Positions 1-12,061 of a stretch of 64,000 nucleotides of DNA are shown in pieces. Under the pieces are notes generated by a model. That model ran no database searches and had not been told where the DNA came from. It was given only the letters and a program-made list of their open reading frames with translations. Numbering within the stretch: position 1 is the stretch's first letter; every line of letters starts with the position of its first letter. The position numbers and the translations under genes are program-made. Origin of the DNA: Bacillus sp. CHD6a (lineage in GTDB: Bacteria > Bacillota > Bacilli > Bacillales > Bacillaceae_I); NCBI RefSeq assembly GCF_001293645.1, contig NZ_LBMD01000012.1:1-64000 (forward strand), read 5' to 3'.

Positions 1-39
1 AACTCTTTTGTGTTGCCGCCTTTCAAAAGCGACTTCATT

Positions 40-68
40 AATATATCATTTATTTCATTTTAAGTCAA
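40..68 (-). promoter_or_regulatory. rrn promoter P2 (leftward)
   Basis: On the minus strand TTGACT (63-68) and TATATT (40-45) are separated by exactly 17 bp. With P1 upstream this is the tandem promoter layout of Bacillus rRNA operons, and in B. subtilis rrnO also lies just downstream of gyrA. The transcript leaves the window at position 1, so a 16S rRNA gene is expected to the left but is not seen. Confidence 0.75.
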
Positions 69-135
69 CATCTTTTTATTATCTTTTTTCGATAGTTATG
101 TAAGATGCAACTCGTTGTCGTTGCTGACTTGATTG

Positions 136-164
136 ATTATAGCATGGGTCGATTAGGGATGCAA
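136..164 (-). promoter_or_regulatory. rrn promoter P1 (leftward)
   Basis: On the minus strand TTGCAT (159-164) and a perfect TATAAT (136-141) are 17 bp apart. It lies about 95 bp upstream of P2, the usual spacing of rrn P1/P2 pairs. Confidence 0.75.
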
Positions 165-204
165 TTACTTTTTTAATATATTTTTATTTTCTTTTATGCA
201 ACAG

Positions 205-243
205 AAAAAACGAAGGAAACCTGATAGATTCCCTCCGTTTTTT
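205..243 (-). terminator. Terminator after the HD-GYP gene
   Basis: An imperfect stem (ACGAAGGAAA pairing with ATTCCCTCCGT) is flanked by A-runs and T-runs on both sides, so it can work in either direction. It lies 21 bp past the stop codon at 265 and separates that gene from the rrn promoters. Confidence 0.6.
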
Positions 244-264
244 CTACAGGATTTATATAAAGAG

Positions 265-1335
265 TTATTTTAAAACTTCTTCTATATGAATATCTAATTC
301 TTGATTTAATGTGAGGAATTGATTGGAGTCAATTTCTCTCACCATCGGCCTAGACGGATATTGTGGATCGATAAAGGCTATCTCTGCGATTTTATTATTA
401 GAAAGCTTTATCTTGTCACCTATGCTGAAACTGCAAACATTTGACGTGAGAGCTTGAACGATAGAAAGATCATATTTCCCAAAGGTTTCATGTTTCAGTT
501 GTTCTATGACTTTAAATGGCGATTGTTTGCTGCGGTACTTCCTGGGGGACGTCATCGCATGAAACACATCTGCGACTGCAAGTATTTTTGTATAGGTGTG
601 TATTTTGTCTTCTGATAGTCCAAAAGGATAGCCGGTTTTATCGTAGCGTTCATGATGCTGCAATACAGCAAGTTTTATTTCATCCTGAATCACTGGTTGT
701 TTGCTTACCATTTGATAGCTGAAGATAGGGTGTTCTTTTATTTGCGCAAATTCCTCTTTTCTCAGGGCCGCAACATTTTTTAATATTTTCTGATCGATAC
801 GGGACATGCCGCAATCCATTAAGAAGCCAGCTATGCCGACTTGAATAATATCTTTCTTTTTATAGCCAAGAGATTTAGCAATTGCAGAAGCAATAATCGC
901 TACTGCTACAGAATGATGATAGATATAGTCTTCTTCGTTTGTGTAATGGTAGACTGCAAAAACTTCTTCTTGATATTGAAGGGATTTTTCTATTAAAGGG
1001 ATAATTGTCTTGCGAACGGCACTATAATCAATCGGGGCACCTGAGCCCCATGCCTCGTACATTTTTTTGTAAGATTGCGTTGCTTTTAAGTACATCTGTA
1101 AAAAGGAATCCTCTTTTGGTTTATCTTCAAGCATGGTTAACAATTGAGGGTTGAAGGGTTGTCCGTTTGAAAGGAAAGCTTCTATTTCTACTTTTTCTAC
1201 CAAAAAAGATTCTAATATTTCGATGTGTTGATTTGTCAGAACGGTTCTCTTTGGCATAATCGGTTTTGATGTGAGTGCCTTTATCTCTTGTGCCAGAATA
1301 CACCCTTCCACTAGCTGTTCGGTTTTCACTAACAT
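265..1335 (-). CDS. HD-GYP domain protein with degenerate HD motif
   Basis: A 356-residue cytoplasmic protein of the HD-GYP family, which normally hydrolyses cyclic di-GMP. The N-terminal ~110 residues match no domain I know. The HD-GYP core covers roughly residues 125-320, with YHHS at 138-141 and QHHERYDKTGYP from about 226, a good match to the GYP half. The hallmark HD pair is replaced by MD (MDCGM, 173-177), so one metal-binding histidine is missing and phosphodiesterase activity is doubtful; it may be a binding or signalling protein. The start is ATG at 1335 with AAGGAGAG eight bases upstream; an in-frame extension to 1368 lacks a site. It follows gyrA on the same strand behind a hairpin. 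Confidence 0.8.
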   Translation of the reverse strand: MLVKTEQLVEGCILAQEIKALTSKPIMPKRTVLTNQHIEILESFLVEKVEIEAFLSNGQPFNPQLLTMLEDKPKEDSFLQMYLKATQSYKKMYEAWGSGAPIDYSAVRKTIIPLIEKSLQYQEEVFAVYHYTNEEDYIYHHSVAVAIIASAIAKSLGYKKKDIIQVGIAGFLMDCGMSRIDQKILKNVAALRKEEFAQIKEHPIFSYQMVSKQPVIQDEIKLAVLQHHERYDKTGYPFGLSEDKIHTYTKILAVADVFHAMTSPRKYRSKQSPFKVIEQLKHETFGKYDLSIVQALTSNVCSFSIGDKIKLSNNKIAEIAFIDPQYPSRPMVREIDSNQFLTLNQELDIHIEEVLK

Positions 1336-1359
1336 GAACGCTCTCTCCTTATAAACAAA

Positions 1360-1388
1360 GAGGAACACATAAAAGTGCTCCTCTCTTA
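1360..1388 (-). terminator. Hairpin after gyrA
   Basis: AAGAGGAACAC (plus strand) pairs with GTGCTCCTCTCTT around a short loop. Read leftward it follows the gyrA stop and is followed by TTTGTTTAT, consistent with a factor-independent terminator. Confidence 0.55.
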
Positions 1389-1408
1389 GAGTTGATCATT
1401 TACTCTTC

Positions 1409-3901
1409 TTATTCTTCGACCTCTTCTGCGGAAACTCCTTCTTCCATTTCTGTATCTTCCGTACCATCTTCTGGCTCATCTTCTTTGTCCACCCTTGCGA
1501 CTGTTGTCACAAATTCGTTCTCTGCTAGACGAATGAGTTTCACTCCTTGGGTGTTTCGGCCCATTTGTGAGATTCCATCGACTGACATACGGATTAGGAC
1601 GCCACTTGCTGTGATTAACATCAAGTCTTCCTCCGTGGTTACGGTTTTAACAGATACCAGCTCACCGTTACGTTCGGTGATATTACATGTTTTTATCCCT
1701 TTTCCTCCACGGCTTTGAACACGGTATTCTTCCGCCGGAGTTCGTTTTCCATAACCATTTTTGGTTACAACTAACACATCTAAGCCTTCATCAAGCAGTT
1801 CCATCCCTACTACTTCATCATTTTCAGCAATGGAGATTCCTTTTACTCCTGTAGCCGTTCTGCCCATGGAGCGCACGTCTGTTTCATGGAAGCGAATAAG
1901 CATACCGTTTTTCGTTCCAATGATCATTTCTTTTGTGCCATCTGTTAATTTTACAGAGATTAATTCATCACTTTCTCTTAATCCAAGGGCAATGAGGCCG
2001 CCCTTACGAATATTGGCGAATTGAGATAATGGGGAACGCTTGGATATTCCATGCTTGGTTGTAAAGAATAGATACCAGTCATCCACAAAGTCTTCCACTG
2101 GGATAATGGCGTTGACCCATTCTCCTTTTTCCACCTCAAGCAAGTTAATAATTGGAATTCCTTTTGCTGTTCGGCTGAATTCTGGAATTTCATACCCTTT
2201 TGCACGGTACACTTTCCCTTTGTTAGTAAAGAAAAGAAGGGTATCGTGAGTGGAAGTGGTCAATAGATGTTCAACAAAATCATTCTCGTTGGTTCCCATC
2301 CCTTGAATTCCACGGCCTCCTCTACGCTGGCTACGGTATGTGGAAAGAGGCAGACGTTTAATATAGCCATTATGTGTAAGGGTAATCACGACATTTTGAC
2401 GAGGAATTAAGTCCTCATCTTCTATATTTTCAAAACCACCAACCATGATTTCCGTACGTCGAGTATCGTTGAAACGTTCTTTTACTTCTGTAAGTTCTTC
2501 ACGGATAATCTCAAGTACTTTTTCTTCATCTGCAAGGATTGCTTTTAATTCAGCAATAAGCTGCATAAGTCCTTGATACTCTTCTTCAATCTTTTCGCGC
2601 TCTAAGCCTGTTAGACGTTGTAGACGCATGTCTAGAATGGCTTGTGCTTGTTTCTCAGATAGAGAGAATTCTGTCATTAACCCTTCACGGGCTATATCTG
2701 CCGTTTGGGAACTGCGAATCAAGGTGATAACTGCATCTAAATGATCTAATGCTATACGCAGACCTTCTAAGATGTGTGCTCTTGCTTCGGCTTTACGAAG
2801 TTCAAATGCTGTACGACGCTTGATTACTACTTTTTGATGTTCTAGGTAGTGATATAGGCACTGTTTCAAGTTCAATACTTTCGGTTCACCGTTTACTAAT
2901 GCAAGCAGGTTGATACCAAAACTTGTTTGAAGAGAGGTCTGTTTATATAAGTTATTTAAAAGGACATTAGCATTCGCATCTTTTTTAACTTCCATAACGA
3001 TACGCATACCGTTACGGTCTGATTCATCACGCAAGTCAGAGATGCCTTCTATTTTCTTATCGCGAACAAGGTCCGCAATTTTTTCAATCAGCTTTGCTTT
3101 ATTAACCTGATAAGGCAGTTCATGGACAAGGATGACTTCTCTGCCATTTGGTTTTGTTTCAATTTCCACTTTAGCACGCACAGTAATGGATCCACGACCC
3201 GTTTCATAGGCTCTTCTGATACCGCTTCTGCCTAAGATTTGGCCCGCTGTCGGAAAGTCTGGCCCCGGAATGATTTCCATCAATTCAGGAATGGTAATGT
3301 CAGGGTCCTTACTTACGGCAAGCACTCCATCAATGATTTCACCTAACTGATGAGGTGGGATATTGGTTGCCATCCCTACGGCGATTCCAGAAGCACCGTT
3401 TACAAGCAAGTTTGGAAAACGTGCAGGCAATACAACGGGCTCTCTTTCGGAACCATCGTAGTTATCCTGATAGTCAATCGTGTCTTTATTGATATCGCGA
3501 AGTATCTCCATGGAAATCTTCGACATTCTTGCTTCGGTATAACGCATGGCAGCTGCTGCGTCACCATCGACAGATCCAAAGTTTCCGTGACCATCGATCA
3601 GCATATAACGGAAGTTAAAGTCTTGCGCCATACGGACCATTGTGTCGTAAACCGCAGAATCACCATGTGGATGGTACTTCCCGATTACTTCCCCTACGAT
3701 ACGCGCAGACTTTTTATAAGCTTTATCAGCTGTCATTCCTAAATCATTCATGGCGTACAAGATACGTCTGTGTACAGGTTTCAATCCGTCCCTTACATCT
3801 GGCAGGGCACGGGATACGATAACACTCATGGCATAGTCCAGGAATGATGTTCTCATTTCCTGACTGATATTTATTTCTTTAACTGAGGACCTCTCAGACA
3901 T
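1409..3901 (-). CDS. gyrA: DNA gyrase subunit A
   Basis: The 830-residue cleavage subunit of DNA gyrase (A2B2), which introduces negative supercoils. It is close to B. subtilis GyrA throughout. The active-site tyrosine is in [10 protein letters not shown] (Y121). The quinolone region reads [10 protein letters not shown] (78-86), with the wild-type serine. The GyrA box QRRGGRG sits near residue 520 at the start of the C-terminal DNA-wrapping domain, and the tail is acidic as in other Bacilli. The start is ATG at 3901 behind AAGGAGG; a longer frame to 3940 has no ribosome site. gyrB lies 338 bp upstream on the same strand, separated by a GC-rich repeat. Confidence 0.98.
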   Translation of the reverse strand: MSERSSVKEINISQEMRTSFLDYAMSVIVSRALPDVRDGLKPVHRRILYAMNDLGMTADKAYKKSARIVGEVIGKYHPHGDSAVYDTMVRMAQDFNFRYMLIDGHGNFGSVDGDAAAAMRYTEARMSKISMEILRDINKDTIDYQDNYDGSEREPVVLPARFPNLLVNGASGIAVGMATNIPPHQLGEIIDGVLAVSKDPDITIPELMEIIPGPDFPTAGQILGRSGIRRAYETGRGSITVRAKVEIETKPNGREVILVHELPYQVNKAKLIEKIADLVRDKKIEGISDLRDESDRNGMRIVMEVKKDANANVLLNNLYKQTSLQTSFGINLLALVNGEPKVLNLKQCLYHYLEHQKVVIKRRTAFELRKAEARAHILEGLRIALDHLDAVITLIRSSQTADIAREGLMTEFSLSEKQAQAILDMRLQRLTGLEREKIEEEYQGLMQLIAELKAILADEEKVLEIIREELTEVKERFNDTRRTEIMVGGFENIEDEDLIPRQNVVITLTHNGYIKRLPLSTYRSQRRGGRGIQGMGTNENDFVEHLLTTSTHDTLLFFTNKGKVYRAKGYEIPEFSRTAKGIPIINLLEVEKGEWVNAIIPVEDFVDDWYLFFTTKHGISKRSPLSQFANIRKGGLIALGLRESDELISVKLTDGTKEMIIGTKNGMLIRFHETDVRSMGRTATGVKGISIAENDEVVGMELLDEGLDVLVVTKNGYGKRTPAEEYRVQSRGGKGIKTCNITERNGELVSVKTVTTEEDLMLITASGVLIRMSVDGISQMGRNTQGVKLIRLAENEFVTTVARVDKEDEPEDGTEDTEMEEGVSAEEVEE

Positions 3902-4020
3902 AATAACGAACCTCCTTGCGAAATGTGAGTTCAAGACCACATTCGCTTTCGCTCTTCTCTATGTAAAAGACAGGATAGCATGACACGTCGCCACTGAATT
4001 ATCACTAAATTCTGGTGTTT

Positions 4021-4201
4021 GTTAACAACCGCTGTTGATTTCGCAAATGGCTTCGGTTTCCGCGGGGCGGCCTTGAGCCTCTTCGGGCTTTGCCCTGCGG
4101 GGTCTCAACATTGCCGCTATTCCCCCGCTGGAGTCTTCGCCATATGCTCCTATCACCAGCTAGAAACCATAGGAACTTTAGTTTTCATTTTTCAGTGGCC
4201 C
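4021..4201 (-). repeat. GC-rich foldable repeat, copy 1
   Basis: An inverted copy of the interspersed repeat found at seven places in this window. Read on the minus strand it begins with a variant of GCTGTTGATTGGAGC and ends with GGAAATCAACAGCGG. It contains the shared blocks GAGACCCCGC, GAGGCTCA and GGAAACCGAAGCC. It fills the gyrB-gyrA gap, the only non-coding stretch between the two genes. Confidence 0.8.
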
Positions 4202-4239
4202 GGCATAGTCCTACCCCACTTTTTTATGGGATTCTGAAA

Positions 4240-6189
<1,950 letters not shown>

Positions 6190-6252
6190 TTATTTCTACA
6201 CAATAGACTGGTTGTCTTTTAGGGCAACAAACGCATCTATAACAGAATTACT

Positions 6253-6501
6253 CTAATAAAGGAACTCCTCCATCGAGGTATCCATTCTTTTTTTCAAGGT
6301 TGTTGAGGCTAAAGGAGAAAGGTATATGTGCTCCTCGGTAATCACGATTGATTTGATGTCATGTTTACTGATATTTTTAATGGATTTATCTGCTACTTCC
6401 GGAAGCGTACTCTTCCAGTCGGATTGCAGGAGCCTGCGATCTAAAATAGCAATAATTTTAGAAGCGCGCACCATTACTTCTTCTCCAATATGCAAATACA
6501 T
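6253..6501 (-). CDS. remB: Extracellular matrix regulator RemB (DUF370)
   Basis: An 82-residue protein matching RemB/YaaB of B. subtilis, a small DUF370 paralogue of the DNA-binding biofilm regulator RemA. It opens with MYLHIGEEVMVRASKIIAIL and contains the conserved SIVITEEHIYLSPLAS stretch. It sits between recF (11 bp upstream) and gyrB, its syntenic place in Bacillus, and is probably co-transcribed with both. GAGGTGAAGG precedes the ATG. Confidence 0.92.
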   Translation of the reverse strand: MYLHIGEEVMVRASKIIAILDRRLLQSDWKSTLPEVADKSIKNISKHDIKSIVITEEHIYLSPLASTTLKKRMDTSMEEFLY

Positions 6502-6512
6502 GAGCCTTCACC

Positions 6513-7634
6513 TCAATTTCGTTTCTTGATCGTACCGGAGACCACCTCATATGTAGCCGCTTGTCTCAGGGTTTGATGGTCGATTCCATCCACGCTCGTT
6601 GTTGTCACGAAAGTTTGAACCTTTCCCTGAATGGTGTTTAAGAGATGGGATTGTCTATAATCATCTAATTCAGATAATACGTCATCAAGGAGCAGTATGG
6701 GATATTCCCCTACTACCGAGTGAATCAGATCTATTTCTGCAAGCTTCAGCGACAGAGCTGTCGTGCGCTGTTGTCCTTGTGATCCAAATGTCTGGACATC
6801 TTTTCCGTTCACTTGAAAGAGCAGGTCATCACGGTGCGGACCAAATAGTGTTACGCCTCTTTCAATTTCTCTATCTTTTATTTTATCAAACTTTTCGTTA
6901 TATGCTTCTATCATTTTCGACAAGTTTGTTGTTTCTGATACATAATCAATGGATGGTTTGTAGATAATAGTCAATTCTTCCAAATCACGGCTGATGCTTT
7001 TATGAATTGGCTGAGCCCAGCTTTGCAGCAATTGAACGAATTCCTGCCTCTTTTCCGTCACGCTCGCAGCCATTTCAATTAGCTGCTCTGTTAATACAAA
7101 CAGCATGGTTTCGTCTTTTTGCTTTCTCGTCTGTAACTGTTTCAAGTAATGATTGCGCTGCTGAAGTACTTTTTGATACCTCGACAGGTCATGCATATAC
7201 CGTGGTGATACTTGACCAAGTTCCATATCTATGAAACGGCGTCTTACCTGAGGACTACCTTTTACAAGGGTTAGATCCTCAGGTGCAAACATGACGATAT
7301 TCATATTTCCGATATACTGACTTAATTTTGTTTGTTCAATATGATTAATCTTTGCTTTCTTCCCTTTTTTACTAATGACTAGTTGCAGCGGCAACTCTCC
7401 ATTCCGTTTATGTATCCTGCCTTCTATTTTACCATACTCTTCGTCCCATCTGATAAGATCTTTATCATTGGACGTCCTGTGTGATTTTGCCATTGCCAAT
7501 ACATAGATAGATTCCATCACATTGGTCTTTCCTTGTGCGTTCTCTCCTAATATGACATTCACACCATTTTCAAAGACGGCATGCAAGCTTTCATAATTGC
7601 GATAGTGTCTTAACGTCAATTCTTCAATATACAA
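6513..7634 (-). CDS. recF: DNA replication and repair protein RecF
   Basis: A 373-residue SMC-like ATPase that loads RecA at gaps together with RecO and RecR. The Walker A motif GENAQGKTN is at about residues 30-38, the ABC signature reads [17 protein letters not shown], and Walker B is [12 protein letters not shown]. The start is TTG at 7634, overlapping no other gene and preceded by GGTGAT; no better ATG keeps the conserved [13 protein letters not shown]-terminus. It lies 17 bp after yaaA and 11 bp before remB. Confidence 0.96.
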   Translation of the reverse strand: MYIEELTLRHYRNYESLHAVFENGVNVILGENAQGKTNVMESIYVLAMAKSHRTSNDKDLIRWDEEYGKIEGRIHKRNGELPLQLVISKKGKKAKINHIEQTKLSQYIGNMNIVMFAPEDLTLVKGSPQVRRRFIDMELGQVSPRYMHDLSRYQKVLQQRNHYLKQLQTRKQKDETMLFVLTEQLIEMAASVTEKRQEFVQLLQSWAQPIHKSISRDLEELTIIYKPSIDYVSETTNLSKMIEAYNEKFDKIKDREIERGVTLFGPHRDDLLFQVNGKDVQTFGSQGQQRTTALSLKLAEIDLIHSVVGEYPILLLDDVLSELDDYRQSHLLNTIQGKVQTFVTTTSVDGIDHQTLRQAATYEVVSGTIKKRN

Positions 7635-7651
7635 TCCGTATCACCAACTCA

Positions 7652-7864
7652 TCAGGAAACAACGACATATTTTCCATGACCATCTATTTCAATTACATCT
7701 CGTACTTTCAATTTTCTTCCTCTTCTGTCTTCAAGCTCTCCGTTCACTTTCACTTCGTATTCTGAAAGAAACCATTTTGCCATTCCGCCTGATTGAATGA
7801 CGTCGGCCAACTTTAAGAATTGTCCTAGTGTAATCATTTCTGTAGAAATCTGAATTTCTGTCAT
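7652..7864 (-). CDS. yaaA: S4-domain protein YaaA (RlbA)
   Basis: A 70-residue protein that is essentially one S4-type RNA-binding domain (ITLGQFLKLADVIQSGG, then VKVNGELEDRRGRKL). It matches B. subtilis YaaA/RlbA, located between dnaN and recF and linked to ribosome assembly. Translation starts at ATG 7864. The gene lies 17 bp before recF and is probably in one transcript with it. Confidence 0.9.
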   Translation of the reverse strand: MTEIQISTEMITLGQFLKLADVIQSGGMAKWFLSEYEVKVNGELEDRRGRKLKVRDVIEIDGHGKYVVVS

Positions 7865-7959
7865 TAGTTCGCGCTCACTTTCTTTTTAGGGATAAGTATT
7901 TCTTTTACTATTCCCTTATTGTCTACTTCCTATTGTACTAGAACTTCTCCATATAGAAA

Positions 7960-7994
7960 AGAAAGCCACTAGGAATGGTCACTAGCAGCTTTCT
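7960..7994 (-). terminator. Terminator after dnaN
   Basis: Read leftward, AGAAAGCTGCTAGTGACC pairs with CCTAGTGGCTTTCT and is followed by TTTCTAT. It begins 14 bp past the dnaN stop and separates dnaA-dnaN from yaaA-recF. Confidence 0.7.
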
Positions 7995-8007
7995 GATTCA
8001 ATATTTA

Positions 8008-9144
8008 TTAATAAGTTCTGACTGGCAGGATAAGTTGAAGCATGGAATCATCATGTAATGTTTTGATGACAAACGGCCTCATCGCACCGGTGAAATTTAT
8101 TAATATCTCGTTTCCTTCAAGCGCCTTTAAAGCATCCATCATATATTTTGCGCTAAAAGAAATTTTCAGTTCTTCACCATCAATGGAATTGCTTTGGACT
8201 TGTTCCACTACTTTTCCGACTTCTGGAGAATTAGAGGAAACTTCCAATGTATCAGACTCTAAAGTAGCAAGCTTTACTACATTGTTTCGTCCTTCTCTTG
8301 CAAGTAAGCTCGCACGATCAATCGCTTGTAGGAATTCTTTCGTTGTTACCGTGATATCCGTTTTACTTTCAGCAGGAATTAGTCGGGAAGTATCCGGATA
8401 GTTTCCATCAAGCAAACGGGAGAAGAAAAGAATATTTTTTGCTTTAAAAAGTACTTGGTTTTCCGTCATGACGATATCAAGCAACTCGTTTGTATCATCT
8501 AAAATTTTATTTAATTCATTTAAACTTTTTCCAGGAATGACTACATTGCACGTAATCTCATTTTCCGCTTCTACCTTTGCTTTGCGTAAAGCCAAGCGAT
8601 GACTATCTGTTGCAATACAGGTAAGTTCATGGTTTTCAAGCTTCCAGTTTACACCTGTCAAGATAGGTCGTGTTTCTGAGGTGGACACTGCAAAGACAGT
8701 TTGTCGAATAATGTTTTTTAATAGATCAGTTGGAACACGGAATACGTTTTGTTCCTCTACTTGTGGCAAATGAGGATACTCAGCAGCATCTTGTCCATTT
8801 AGGTTAAATTCCGATTTTCCAGAACGAATGGTTGTGACATATTGGTTTTGAACCTCGATTTCAACTGTATCCATTGGAAGTTTTTTAATAATTTCACTAA
8901 AGAATCGGGCTTGCAGTACAACACTACCAGCTGTTCTCACTTCGACATTTTCCGATCCATCTTCTTCACAAGGAATGAAGGATTCAATGGAAATATCAGA
9001 ATCACTTCCAGTAAGGGTAACGCCTTCTTCTGTAGCGACAATCTTTATTCCAGTCAAAATAGGAATGGTTGTCCGGGAAGAAACTGCTTTTAGTACATCT
9101 TGAACGCTTTGAACTAACTTGTCGCGTTGGATAATAAATTTCAT
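8008..9144 (-). CDS. dnaN: DNA polymerase III sliding clamp (beta)
   Basis: A 378-residue beta clamp, the usual length. It forms a ring-shaped dimer that holds polymerase III and repair enzymes on DNA. The N-terminus MKFIIQRDKLVQSVQDVLKA and the C-terminus ending LPVRTY are typical of Bacillus, including the conserved LILPVR that lines the protein-binding pocket. The ATG at 9144 is preceded by AAGGAGGAT. The gene follows dnaA across a 184-bp gap that contains the unwinding part of oriC. Confidence 0.98.
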   Translation of the reverse strand: MKFIIQRDKLVQSVQDVLKAVSSRTTIPILTGIKIVATEEGVTLTGSDSDISIESFIPCEEDGSENVEVRTAGSVVLQARFFSEIIKKLPMDTVEIEVQNQYVTTIRSGKSEFNLNGQDAAEYPHLPQVEEQNVFRVPTDLLKNIIRQTVFAVSTSETRPILTGVNWKLENHELTCIATDSHRLALRKAKVEAENEITCNVVIPGKSLNELNKILDDTNELLDIVMTENQVLFKAKNILFFSRLLDGNYPDTSRLIPAESKTDITVTTKEFLQAIDRASLLAREGRNNVVKLATLESDTLEVSSNSPEVGKVVEQVQSNSIDGEELKISFSAKYMMDALKALEGNEILINFTGAMRPFVIKTLHDDSMLQLILPVRTY

Positions 9145-9160
9145 CGTAATCCTCCTTAAT

Positions 9161-9328
9161 GGGCAGGTCTATTTATATATTTTATTAATAAAAAACTAGT
9201 AGAAGTAATAGTAGGGGCTGTGATTATGTGGATAACTCACATTTCGACTACAAAGAGTAGATATCCACATGTGAATAACCTGTGTTTAACTAAGTGCCAC
9301 TTATACACAGTTTCCACTATTGTTCTAT
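9161..9328. other. oriC, unwinding part (DnaA boxes, DnaA-trios, DUE)
   Basis: Read in the dnaA-to-dnaN direction, this gap has box-like sites at 9301-9309, 9270-9278 and 9261-9269 and a perfect DnaA box TTATCCACA at 9227-9235. A GC cluster follows, then a run of trinucleotides of the form TAC-TAT-TAC-TTC-TAC-TAG (9196-9214), and an AT-rich stretch (9170-9195). This is the order of the B. subtilis basal unwinding system, where DnaA spreads from the boxes along the trios and opens the duplex. Confidence 0.88.
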
Positions 9329-10678
9329 TTAACTTTTTAGAGAATCGGCAATCGATTGAATTTGTTTTTGTAATGTTGTATCTGTTTTTACAAGATTAGA
9401 GATCTTTTCATGAGCATGAATAACGGTCGTATGATCTCGTCCTCCGAATTCCTCTCCAATTTTCGGCAATGAATAATCTGTGAGCTCCCTTGATAGGTAC
9501 ATAGCAATTTGTCGAGGGAAAGCAACTGATTTCGTTCGCTTTTTTGCTTTAAAATCCTCTAATTTGACACTGTATTCTTCTCCAACGGTCCGTTGAATGT
9601 CATGAATCGTCACTACTCTAGGCTTAGAGCTTGGAATGATATCTTTAAGTGCCTCTGCTGCCAAGTCAGCATTGATATCCTTATTAATTAGAGAAGAATA
9701 GGCAACAACTCGAATAAGTGCCCCCTCAAGTTCACGGATATTTGAATCAATTTGATTGGCAATGTAGAGCATCACTTCATTTGGAATATCTAGCCCCTCT
9801 GCTTTTGCTTTCTTACGCAAGATTGCGATACGGGTTTCTAAATCTGGTGGTGTGATATCTGTAATCAAGCCCCACTCAAAACGGGATCTCAGGCGGTCTT
9901 CCAAGGTCGGAATCTCTTTTGGAGGCCTGTCACTAGAGATGACAATCTGTTTGCTTTCTTCATGCAGTGTATTGAACGTATGGAAAAATTCCTCTTGAGT
10001 TTGTTCTTTTCCGGCAAGGAATTGAATATCATCAATAAGCAACACATCGACATTTCGATATTTATTGCGGAAATCGACAGCTTTGTTGTCACGAATAGAA
10101 TTAATGAATTCATTGGTGAATTTTTCAGATGATAAATAGACCACTTTTGCAGCAGGATTATGCTCAATAACATAATGGCCGATGGCATGCATTAAGTGGG
10201 TTTTTCCTAGTCCTACTCCCCCGTAAATAAATAGAGGATTATAGGCTTTGGCTGGAGCTTCAGCAACTGCCAAAGAAGCAGCGTGAGCAAACCTGTTTCC
10301 AGAACCGATGACAAATGTGTCGAATGTGTACTTCGGATTCAGCATATTTTGAGGAATTTCGATCATATCATCATTTTTTTTCATTTTTGCAGGAGGAGTT
10401 TTTATTTCGATCTCTTCATCTGCTTGGTTTTGAGGAATAATAAATTTAATAGATAATTCTTCTCCTGTGATATCAGAGATGGTTTCTCCAATAAGACCGG
10501 AATACCTGGACTCTAGCCAGTCACGTGCAAATTCATTTGGCGCAGTGATGACGAGATTATCTCCTTGCAAAGAATGAGCTTTTGTACTCTTCAACCATGT
10601 TTCAAAGCTTGGCTTACTTATTTTTTTCTCTATCTGATTTAGTGCTTTGACCCATAGATCAGAAATATTTTTCATCAT
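9329..10678 (-). CDS. dnaA: Chromosomal replication initiator DnaA
   Basis: A 449-residue AAA+ initiator. Domain I spans about 1-85 (partner contacts) and domain II is a short linker (~86-110). Domain III carries Walker A GGVGLGKT (153-160) and Walker B LLIDDIQF. The domain IV helix-turn-helix ends with the DnaA signature [11 protein letters not shown] from residue 412. The start ATG at 10678 has AAAGGGGGA upstream; the following ATG is also possible. The promoter and further DnaA boxes lie upstream, so the gene is probably autoregulated, as in other Bacillus. Confidence 0.99.
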   Translation of the reverse strand: MMKNISDLWVKALNQIEKKISKPSFETWLKSTKAHSLQGDNLVITAPNEFARDWLESRYSGLIGETISDITGEELSIKFIIPQNQADEEIEIKTPPAKMKKNDDMIEIPQNMLNPKYTFDTFVIGSGNRFAHAASLAVAEAPAKAYNPLFIYGGVGLGKTHLMHAIGHYVIEHNPAAKVVYLSSEKFTNEFINSIRDNKAVDFRNKYRNVDVLLIDDIQFLAGKEQTQEEFFHTFNTLHEESKQIVISSDRPPKEIPTLEDRLRSRFEWGLITDITPPDLETRIAILRKKAKAEGLDIPNEVMLYIANQIDSNIRELEGALIRVVAYSSLINKDINADLAAEALKDIIPSSKPRVVTIHDIQRTVGEEYSVKLEDFKAKKRTKSVAFPRQIAMYLSRELTDYSLPKIGEEFGGRDHTTVIHAHEKISNLVKTDTTLQKQIQSIADSLKS

Positions 10679-10815
10679 GAATCCCCCTTTCGTTTATGTC
10701 TGGCAACCTTTTTACAATAGAAAAAGGTGCTTATCTGTACAAGTTTTGTTCAACAAACACTCTGCTAGAAAAACACCCGTTGTATGTTTATTCATTCGTA
10801 TACTGTGAAAAAGAT

Positions 10816-10845
10816 ATTATATAGTAGAAAAGTAGTTTTCGACAA
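10816..10845 (-). promoter_or_regulatory. Probable dnaA promoter
   Basis: On the minus strand TTGTCG (10840-10845) and a perfect TATAAT (10816-10821) are 18 bp apart, about 140 bp upstream of dnaA. A DnaA-box-like site begins 12 bp further upstream, at 10857, consistent with autorepression. Confidence 0.6.
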
Positions 10846-10856
10846 AAAACCGCACC

Positions 10857-11118
10857 TGTGGACAATTACTTACACACACCCTTGAATAACTATCCACACT
10901 TTATCCACAATCTGTGGAAAACTATTTTCTGTTAATCATTTATTAAGAGTGAAAACACAATAATAATATCAAAAAAAACCTTATGTTGCAATTGCTTTTT
11001 GTAATTATCCACAACTACCACAAATTGTGGAGAAAAGTTTTCCACAACACAATATACTGTGTAAACCTTGTCGATAAGTGTTGTGGATGACGAAAAATAG
11101 CGAAAAAAGTTATTCACA
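10857..11118. other. oriC, DnaA-box cluster between dnaA and rpmH
   Basis: Box-like 9-mers occur at 10857 (TGTGGACAA), 10890 (CTATCCACA), 10901 (TTATCCACA, perfect), 10913 (TGTGGAAAA), 11005 (TTATCCACA, perfect), 11026 (TGTGGAGAA), 11038 (TTTTCCACA), 11082 (TGTGGATGA) and 11110 (TTATTCACA), in both orientations. The AT-rich 10925-10985 lies between two groups. The position corresponds to incA/incB of B. subtilis oriC. Confidence 0.88.
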
Positions 11119-11170
11119 GGTTAAAAAAGGTTGAACGTATAAAAGAAAAATGTAAAAACTAAGTTAACCT

Positions 11171-11510
11171 AAGTGAAAGGCGCGAAGACTCCTGCGGAGA
11201 AGGGACAGGTCAGACCCAGCAACAAAGGAAGCCACTGAAAAACTGATGACGTAATGTTTTTTACGATTCCTAGCTGTGGATTGGAGCAAAAGGCGAAGAC
11301 TCCTGAAGGAGATAGCGCTAGGTGGAGACCCCGCAGGCGAAGCCGAGGAGGCTCCAGCAGCGCCCCTAGGAAAGCGAAGCCATTTGCGGAAATCCACAGC
11401 GGTGTTTAGTAAAATTTTAAAATCAAGGTCTTTTTCAGTGGCTTCCAACACAGTAAGGAGGCTCCCGGACTGCCCCAGAAAGCGAAGCGCCTGGAACGGA
11501 GGTTAACAGT
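11171..11510 (+). repeat. GC-rich foldable repeat, copy 2 (composite)
   Basis: The complete core runs 11273-11400, from GCTGTGGATT to AATCCACAGC, so its ends can pair perfectly. Partial copies flank it on both sides (11171-11272 and 11401-11510), sharing the CAGTGGCTTC and GGAAAGCGAAGCGCC blocks. It fills most of the DNA between the oriC boxes and the rpmH promoter. Open frames here are by-products of the repeat. Confidence 0.8.
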
Positions 11511-11622
11511 TAAATACAATTTTTAATGTAGAAGTGAGCGAAGGATCTCTTGTTAGTTTTTACTATATAAAAAGAAAGGGTTGCTTTGTGGGGCTGGGGA
11601 ATTTATACTTACATTTGGGAAG

Positions 11623-11652
11623 TTGACATTCCGATGGTATATTCTCTATAAT
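11623..11652 (+). promoter_or_regulatory. rpmH promoter
   Basis: TTGACA (11623-11628) and TATAAT (11647-11652), both perfect, are 18 bp apart, about 150 bp before rpmH. Confidence 0.7.
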
Positions 11653-11766
11653 TAGTAAGACTGTCTGTAAAGAAATTTTATATTATAGGAAAGCAAGACT
11701 TTCCAGTAGTGTTGAAAAACGGCTTATAAATGTCTATCGATCATATAGAGGTGTTTTTCCACTTAG

Positions 11767-11934
<168 letters not shown>

Positions 11935-11961
11935 GGCCACTGACTGTCAGTGGTCTTTTTT
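11935..11961 (+). terminator. Hairpin after rpmH
   Basis: GGCCACTGAC pairs with GTCAGTGGTC and is followed by six T. It would end most rpmH transcripts and let only part read through into rnpA, explaining the large difference in need for the two products. Confidence 0.7.
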
Positions 11962-12061
11962 ACTATTTCGGGCATATTCCGGTTATTTTTTCATGAGATT
12001 TTAGAAAGAATGTGGAAATGGAACCGAATTAGAGGATTTGTGTAAGGCAGGAGGAGACACA

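Noticed and set aside
3350-3742. A 130-residue frame opposite gyrA
   Set aside because: It is antisense to the conserved gyrA active-site region and has no ribosome site.
11164-11506. Open frames of 76-95 residues near oriC
   Set aside because: They lie wholly in the GC-rich repeat, and similar frames appear in other copies. They reflect base composition, not coding.
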